A DNA stretch of 43,495 nucleotides from DATHWB01 sp040905965 (lineage in GTDB: Bacteria; Actinomycetota; Acidimicrobiia; Spongiisociales; ZC4RG35): positions 1-43,495 of the forward strand of contig JBBDQP010000033.1 of NCBI GenBank assembly GCA_040905965.1. Reading direction: 5' to 3'. Under the pieces are notes generated by a model. It saw only the letters and a program-made list of their open reading frames with translations. It did not search any database and was not told the origin of the DNA. Positions 39,130 to 43,495 of the stretch are shown here, one piece after another (positions within the stretch are counted from its first letter, which is position 1; each line of letters begins with the position of its first letter). The translations under genes were made by a program, and so were the position numbers.

Positions 39130-40083
39130 CTACCCCGTTGCCAGCTCCACCGTCTTCCGGGCGGCTTCTACTGCGTGGGCGGTTTCGCCGAGGGAGGCGC
39201 CTGCGAGTTGGAGGTAGATCCGGGTCACACCGGCTTCGGCGAGGGAGGCGTAGGCAGCAGCGGCCTCCGACGGGGTCCCTTGGGGGATGCCGATCGCCGC
39301 GTAGTGGGAGGCGGCCTCTTCGGGGTCGACTTTCACCCGTTCGGCGCGACGGCTGATCATGGCGTCGGCCGTTGCCCTGTCCGATGCCACCGCGGCCGGG
39401 AAGGCGGTCGAGACGAGGATCTTTTCGGGGTCACGTCCGGCTGACCGGGCGGATCGGCGGAAACGCTCGATTCGTTCTTCGATCGGGTTCTTGTCCGGGA
39501 AGGCGTTGAATTCGTCGGCGTAGCGGCCGGCCAGGTCGGGGGTGCGCCGCTTGCCGCCGCCGCCGACGATGAGGCGCAGGTTGCGGGGTCGGGGGTTCGG
39601 ATCGAACGCCGCCAACCGGAAATACGTGCCTTCGAAGCCCGAACCGGAGCCGTCGATGCCCGCCTTGAGATAGCCGAGAGTCTCTTCGAGCCGGTCGAAG
39701 CGCTCGCCGATCGGATACAACTCGAGCCCGTACACCTCGTGTTCGAGTTCCATCCATCCGGCGCCGATTCCCAGGCTGAATCGTCCACCACTCATTTCGT
39801 CGAGGGTGACCGCCGTCTTCAGATGGACGGCCGGGTGTCGGAAGGTGAGCGGACTGACGAGCGTGCAGAGTTCGAGTTTGGTGGTTTCGCGGGCGATGCC
39901 GCCGAGGATGACAAGTTGGTCGTAGCCGTCGCTCGCCTGGTCGGGGCCGGACAGGTAGTGATCGGCGACGGCCAGGGCGGGGACGCCTTCTGCCTCACAC
40001 CAGCGGGCGAGGGCGATCGTCTCTTCGTAGCCGCGCATCGTTTGGACGCAGATCTCGATGCTCACCAGCCTCGTCGTCGCCAT
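39130..40083 (-). CDS. LLM-class (probable F420-dependent) oxidoreductase 2
   Basis: A 317-residue luciferase-like protein with AVADHYLSGPDQA, LCTLVSPLTFRHPAVHLK, MSGGRFSLGIGAGWMELEHE and RLIVGGGGKRRTPD. It is paralogous to 36779-37702. The start overlaps the end of the MBL hydrolase gene by 22 bases, so it is the third gene of a TetR-MBL-LLM operon. The TetR at the front suggests a substrate-induced detoxification or degradation step; that is inference. Confidence 0.8.
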   Translation of the reverse strand: MATTRLVSIEICVQTMRGYEETIALARWCEAEGVPALAVADHYLSGPDQASDGYDQLVILGGIARETTKLELCTLVSPLTFRHPAVHLKTAVTLDEMSGGRFSLGIGAGWMELEHEVYGLELYPIGERFDRLEETLGYLKAGIDGSGSGFEGTYFRLAAFDPNPRPRNLRLIVGGGGKRRTPDLAGRYADEFNAFPDKNPIEERIERFRRSARSAGRDPEKILVSTAFPAAVASDRATADAMISRRAERVKVDPEEAASHYAAIGIPQGTPSEAAAAYASLAEAGVTRIYLQLAGASLGETAHAVEAARKTVELATG

Positions 40084-40667
40084 TCGCCGGCGTGCGGCTT
40101 TTCGGCTCCGATCGTGGTCTCGGCCCCGTGACCGGGGTAGACGATCGTCGGTTCGGGGAGTATGAGCAGGTGTTCTTCGAGCGAGTCCATGATCTGTCCG
40201 AAGCTCGAATAGTCCCAGCGGGTGGCGCCGGGTCCGCCGGGGAAGAGCGTGTCGCCGGAGAAGACGACCGGTTCGAGGACGAAGGAGACCGATCCCGGGG
40301 TGTGTCCCGGGGTGTGGAGGGTGTGTAACGCGATTTCTCCGACGGTGAACTCCTGGCCGTGGACGATGGGTTCGTCCGGTTCCCGTCCGGCGATCTCGAC
40401 GTCGGCGAGGTGCATCCGCCAGGGAATCCTGAGGGTGTCTTTGACCTCGTCGAGCACCTGCATGTGGTCGAAGTGGCCGTGAGTGTTGAGGATGGCGTTG
40501 ACGGTGAGCCCTTCGCAGGCGGCCAGGATCCTGTCGGCTTCTGCCGCGGCGTCGACGATCACGGCGTTTCCGGTGGCGACGCAGGCGACGACGTAGGCGC
40601 AGTTGTCGTATTCGCCCACGTTCATCTTGGCGATGCGAACGCGGTCGTCGCTGTAGGTCCAGGTCAT
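40062..40667 (-). CDS. Metallo-beta-lactamase-fold hydrolase (glyoxalase II-like)
   Basis: A 201-residue MBL-fold protein. The metal motif is THGHFDHM, with further ligands in HTPGHTPGS and FSGDTLFPGG, and a C-terminal YPGHGAETTIGAE. This is the usual glyoxalase II/YcbL-like small hydrolase. The substrate is unknown. The ATG overlaps the TetR stop by ATGA, and the end overlaps the LLM start. Confidence 0.88.
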   Translation of the reverse strand: MTWTYSDDRVRIAKMNVGEYDNCAYVVACVATGNAVIVDAAAEADRILAACEGLTVNAILNTHGHFDHMQVLDEVKDTLRIPWRMHLADVEIAGREPDEPIVHGQEFTVGEIALHTLHTPGHTPGSVSFVLEPVVFSGDTLFPGGPGATRWDYSSFGQIMDSLEEHLLILPEPTIVYPGHGAETTIGAEKPHAGEWRRRGW

Positions 40668-41218
40668 CGGGGCTCCATTTCCAGCAGGCCTCTGGCGTGG
40701 CCGGCGAAGTCGAAGTCGGGGTCGAGCATCCGCTGCAGCGTGTATCCGTTGAGGGCGGCGAGCAGCGCCTCGATCTGTCGTTGGGCTTCGGTTTGGGTGA
40801 GTTCGGGACGGTCTCGCAGCAGGGCGGCGGTGAACCGGGCGACCCGCTCGGTGTGGTGGCGGATCATTCGGGTGCGGATTCCGGCGTCGGTGATTCCGCC
40901 GGAGACGCCGACGGTGATGTAGATCCTGGCCAAGTCCGGCTGGTCTTCGACGAAGCGGACGAACGCCTCCATGAGGTCGGTGACGTGGTCTCGGCCTGTC
41001 CGCTCGGGGTCGGGGTCGACGGCGACGATCGCCTGCCGGATGACTTCGAGGATCACCGTCTCTTTCGAGTCGAAGAGGTTGTAGAAGCTTCCGGGGCGGA
41101 CGCGGGCCGCGTCGCAGATCGCTTTGACGGTGGCTGCTTCGAGCCCTGCTTCGGAGAGGATGCGCCGCGCCGCGTCGACGATTCGTGTCGCGGTCTCTTC
41201 TCCTGCCCGGTTGCGCAT
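40664..41218 (-). CDS. TetR-family transcriptional regulator
   Basis: A 184-residue TetR regulator. The N-terminal helix-turn-helix is ETATRIVDAARRILSEAG, then VKAICDAARVRPGSFYNLF. The rest is a helical ligand-binding domain. I chose ATG 41218 (MRNRAGEE), since the longer frame to 41293 crosses the promoter region. It is the first gene of TetR-MBL-LLM and is divergent from a large acyl-CoA dehydrogenase gene; a dyad in between may be its operator. Its ligand may be an acyl-CoA, which is inference. Confidence 0.88.
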   Translation of the reverse strand: MRNRAGEETATRIVDAARRILSEAGLEAATVKAICDAARVRPGSFYNLFDSKETVILEVIRQAIVAVDPDPERTGRDHVTDLMEAFVRFVEDQPDLARIYITVGVSGGITDAGIRTRMIRHHTERVARFTAALLRDRPELTQTEAQRQIEALLAALNGYTLQRMLDPDFDFAGHARGLLEMEPR

Positions 41219-41269
41219 CGGGCGACAGTACCCCGCCCCTGTCGCCGTGGTGACTTTTGTTGAGCGAAG

Positions 41270-41283
41270 ATTCAAATTAGAAT
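41270..41283. promoter_or_regulatory. Possible TetR operator
   Basis: ATTCAAATTAGAAT is an imperfect palindrome (12 of 14 bases symmetric), the only AT-rich patch between the divergent TetR and acyl-CoA dehydrogenase genes. It is placed where an operator for both would be expected. Confidence 0.45.
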
Positions 41284-41328
41284 GATGACTCAAGAAGTCT
41301 CTGTTCTGTGCCAGGCCGAAAGGACCCC

Positions 41329-43110
41329 ATGAGTCATTACCGATCGAACCTCGAAGACATCGAGTTCATCCTCTTCGACGTGTTCGACCTCGGAGCCCGC
41401 CTCCCCGAGTTCGGCGATTTCGACGTCGACACCGCCAAGGCCCTGCTCGCCGAGATCGAGCGGCTGGCGACCCACGAGTGGGCGGCCTCGTTCGTCGACG
41501 CAGACCGGATTCCGCTGCAACTCGTCGACGGGACGGTCGAACTGCCCGCTTCGATGAAGGCGTCTCTGGCGGCGTTGCGCGCAGGCGGCTGGGACCGTTT
41601 CGGACTGCCCGAAGAGATGGGTGGCATGCCTGCTCCTCCGCTGCTGCTGTGGGCGTCCCAGGAACTGCTGCTCGGCGCCAATCCGACCGCCATGTTCTAT
41701 GGCGGGGCGGGACTTTTCGCCAGCGTCCTCTTCTCCGAGGGCACCGACGAGCAGAAGGAACTCGCCAAGCTCATGGTCGAGAAGGGCTGGGGCGGTTCGA
41801 TGGTTCTCACCGAGCCGGATGCCGGCTCCGATGTTGGCGCAGCCGTCACCAAAGCCGTCCAGGTCGACGGTCTCACCTATCACCTCGAGGGCGTGAAGCG
41901 CTTCATCACGGCCGCCGAACACGACGCGTCCGAAAACATCATCCACCTCGTCCTCGCCCGCACCGAGGATGCCGAGCCCGGGACGAAGGGGCTGTCGATG
42001 TTCGTCGTTCCCAAGTTCCTGGTGAATCCTGACGGAACGCTCGGAGAGCGCAACGGGGTCGTCGCCACGAACATCGAAAAGAAGATGGGCATCAAGGGTT
42101 CGACCACCTGCGAGTTGACCTTCGGACTGGACAAGCCGGCAGTCGGGTACCTGGTCGGTGGCGTCCACGACGGGATTCGCCAGATGTTCCGGGTCATCGA
42201 GAACGCCCGGATGACGATCGGGATGAAGTCCGCTGCCACCCTCTCGACCGGATATCTGAACGCTTTGGAGTACGCCAAGGAGCGTCATCAGGGCGCCGAC
42301 CTGACGAAGGCCACCGACAAGACTGCCCCGCGCGTCCCGATCATCCGCCATCCGAACGTCCGCCGGATGCTCATCACCCAGAAGGCCTATGCCGAGGGTC
42401 TCCGCGCCCTCACCCTGTACGCCGCCTGGTGCCAGGAGATGGCCGTTCTCGATCCCGCAGACGACACCTGGGAGCGCAGGTCAGATTTCCTGTTGCCGCT
42501 CGTCAAGGGGTACTCGTCGGAGAAGGCCTACGAGCTCCTCGCGATGAGCCTCCAGGTGTTCGGCGGGTCCGGATACACCCAGGACTATCCGATCGAGCAG
42601 TACATCCGCGACGCCAAGATCGACACGGTCTACGAGGGCACCACCGGTATCCAGGCTCTCGATCTCTTCTTCCGCAAGATCGCCCGCGATCAGGGCCAGA
42701 CCGTCAGCGCCCTCGCCCAGGACATCGCCACGTTCGTCAAGGGGACCGACGACGGCGATCCGATCGCATCCCACCGGGAGACGCTCGGTCGGATGCTCGA
42801 TGACACTCAGGCGCACATCGGGACGATGGTCTCCGAAGGAATGGCGGCGATGTCGGGTGAGACCGAGCGGGTCTATCGAGTCGGCCTCCACACCAACGCG
42901 CTGCTCGAGTCGATGGCCGAACTGGTGATTGGCTGGCAGCTTCTCCGCCAACTGGAGGTGCTCGGCGACCGGACTGACGACTTCGCCCTCGGCAAGCACG
43001 CCGCGGTGCGGTTCTTCCTCTCCGACGTCGAACCGAAGATCCGGGCCAGGCGTGACCGTGTCGCGCATGAGGACGGATCGCTGATGGATCTCCCTGACGG
43101 CGCCTGGTAG
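41329..43110 (+). CDS. Acyl-CoA dehydrogenase with C-terminal extension (DmdC/AcdA-large type)
   Basis: A 593-residue flavoprotein. It has SMVLTEPDAGSDVGAA, KRFITAAEHD, the FGGSGYTQDYPIEQYIRDAK stretch split by conserved residues, and catalytic Glu in VYEGTTGIQALDL. The length, N-terminal extension and final domain of about 120 residues fit the group that includes 3-methylmercaptopropionyl-CoA dehydrogenase DmdC and long-chain relatives. The substrate is not clear. ATG 41329 has AAAGGA four bases before; GTG 41308 is less likely. The last codons (GSLMDLPDGAW) recur at 43367-43402. Confidence 0.88.
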   Translation: MSHYRSNLEDIEFILFDVFDLGARLPEFGDFDVDTAKALLAEIERLATHEWAASFVDADRIPLQLVDGTVELPASMKASLAALRAGGWDRFGLPEEMGGMPAPPLLLWASQELLLGANPTAMFYGGAGLFASVLFSEGTDEQKELAKLMVEKGWGGSMVLTEPDAGSDVGAAVTKAVQVDGLTYHLEGVKRFITAAEHDASENIIHLVLARTEDAEPGTKGLSMFVVPKFLVNPDGTLGERNGVVATNIEKKMGIKGSTTCELTFGLDKPAVGYLVGGVHDGIRQMFRVIENARMTIGMKSAATLSTGYLNALEYAKERHQGADLTKATDKTAPRVPIIRHPNVRRMLITQKAYAEGLRALTLYAAWCQEMAVLDPADDTWERRSDFLLPLVKGYSSEKAYELLAMSLQVFGGSGYTQDYPIEQYIRDAKIDTVYEGTTGIQALDLFFRKIARDQGQTVSALAQDIATFVKGTDDGDPIASHRETLGRMLDDTQAHIGTMVSEGMAAMSGETERVYRVGLHTNALLESMAELVIGWQLLRQLEVLGDRTDDFALGKHAAVRFFLSDVEPKIRARRDRVAHEDGSLMDLPDGAW

Positions 43111-43131
43111 GCAGGGCCTGCTCCAGGCCGG

Positions 43132-43338
43132 CTACGGAGTGGGTTCGCCCTCCGTCATGCTGAACGGAGACGCCTCCTCCACGATGACCACGGGTTCTCC
43201 AACCACGAATTCGACACCGTCCATGACCAGAGCGCGAAGTTCGGCCAAGGAGTCGGCAACCGCGGTGTAATTGGGTAGGTCGGAAGAATCGGCCCACCAT
43301 TGGCCGTCGTAGTGATACTGGATCGTGACGTTCCTCAT
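43132..43338 (-). CDS. HicB-like antitoxin-family protein, no HicA partner visible
   Basis: A 68-residue protein with the HicB-type fold pattern: IQYHYDGQWWADSSDLPNY, followed by a TAVADSLAELRALVMDGVEF helix. The ATG at 43338 has AGAGAGG upstream; the longer frame to 43383 is less likely. HicB proteins usually pair with a HicA toxin or act alone as small regulators. No HicA-type gene is present on either side. It lies between the acyl-CoA dehydrogenase gene and a copy of that gene's end. Confidence 0.65.
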   Translation of the reverse strand: MRNVTIQYHYDGQWWADSSDLPNYTAVADSLAELRALVMDGVEFVVGEPVVIVEEASPFSMTEGEPTP

Positions 43339-43366
43339 TCTGACCTCTCTCTTTAGAGACCCTATC

Positions 43367-43402
43367 GGCTCGCTGATCGACATCCCTGACGGGGCGTGGT
43401 GA
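43367..43402 (+). pseudogene. Copy of the acyl-CoA dehydrogenase C-terminal codons
   Basis: GGC-TCG-CTG-ATC-GAC-ATC codons and following encode GSLIDIPDGAW and a stop, matching GSLMDLPDGAW and stop at 43076-43111. About 28 of 36 bases agree, with differences mostly at third positions. It is probably what is left of a second, tandem acyl-CoA dehydrogenase gene. Confidence 0.6.
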
Positions 43403-43424
43403 CCAGCGCTCTAATGTCCGGCCC

Positions 43425-43495
43425 GTGAATTTCGCATTTTCCGAAGAGCAGGAAGAACTCCGCCGCTACGCCAGGCAGTGGCTGACCGAGCGCAT
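43425..43495 (+). CDS. Acyl-CoA dehydrogenase N-terminus (3' partial)
   Basis: From GTG 43425 the frame stays open to the window edge and encodes MNFAFSEEQEELRRYARQWL, the typical N-terminus of acyl-CoA dehydrogenases (FSEEQEELR). It is a different subfamily from the large gene at 41329, which lacks this start. Only 23 complete codons are visible. Confidence 0.75.
   Translation, partial: MNFAFSEEQEELRRYARQWLTER

Noticed and set aside
1..43495. CRISPR arrays, rRNA or tRNA genes
   Set aside because: No regularly spaced repeats and no recognisable RNA gene were seen in the window.

Overview
The window is a high-GC scaffold segment that looks actinobacterial, most likely an uncultured Acidimicrobiia-type lineage. 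The grounds are frequent GTG starts, tight ATGA/GTGA gene overlaps, two F420-type LLM oxidoreductases, a Rieske-containing suf operon with SufU, and a secreted SLH-repeat/VanW protein with GC...LFCP repeats. The taxonomic call is inference. There is one 10-N assembly gap (1873-1882) inside a tadG-like gene.

Layout. (1) 1-2165: the end of a Tad/Flp pilus operon (TadC-like protein, Flp-type pilin, two TadE-like proteins, a TadG-like protein). (2) About 2166-26760: a dense accessory block for methoxylated and hydroxylated aromatics. It holds pobA-pcaCHGBD and a divergent pcaIJ-pcaR (4-hydroxybenzoate and protocatechuate to 3-oxoadipyl-CoA). It also holds two LigM/DesA-type tetrahydrofolate-dependent O-demethylases, a TRAP transporter (dctPQM), a CalA-like dehydrogenase and an aldehyde dehydrogenase, a phenol-hydroxylase-type flavoprotein, a tandem OsmC-domain protein, and the lower pathway for pyrone dicarboxylate/gallate (ligI, ligU/galD, galB, ligK/galC) ending in pyruvate and oxaloacetate. 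No extradiol ring-cleavage dioxygenase and no 3-oxoadipyl-CoA thiolase are present in the window. (3) 26760-27700: a scar zone with an internally deleted second tadG, an orphan HigA-like antitoxin with a toxin stub, and a third tadG 3' end. (4) 27718-35226: iron-sulfur cluster assembly split into two modules (sufD-Rieske-sufC and sufC-sufS-sufU) facing each other around an M42 peptidase and fumC. (5) 35237-43495: housekeeping and unknown genes (lipoprotein, YbaK deacylase, two LLM oxidoreductases, SLH-VanW protein, MBL hydrolase, TetR, large acyl-CoA dehydrogenase, HicB-like orphan, start of another acyl-CoA dehydrogenase).

Regulation visible in the sequence. Three divergent promoters of the aromatic block (8336-8371, 17216-17251, 21888-21923) carry the same two-part operator: a GTTCG-N5-CGMAC box followed at constant distance by a box ending in AGCGTAC. 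This is probably the site of the IclR-family regulator at 5807-6583, and it ties pobA/pca, TRAP/ALDH and ligM/OsmC into one regulon. Both suf modules carry a CACTA-N6-TAGTG palindrome 18-19 nt before a GTG start, which suggests one shared Fe-S regulator that is not encoded here.

The aromatic block sits between an intact tadG and a relic tadG, with an imperfect 19-bp direct repeat at both ends, so it looks like a genomic island. A similar gene-end echo occurs at 43132-43402, where a HicB-like gene lies between an acyl-CoA dehydrogenase and a second copy of its C-terminal codons.
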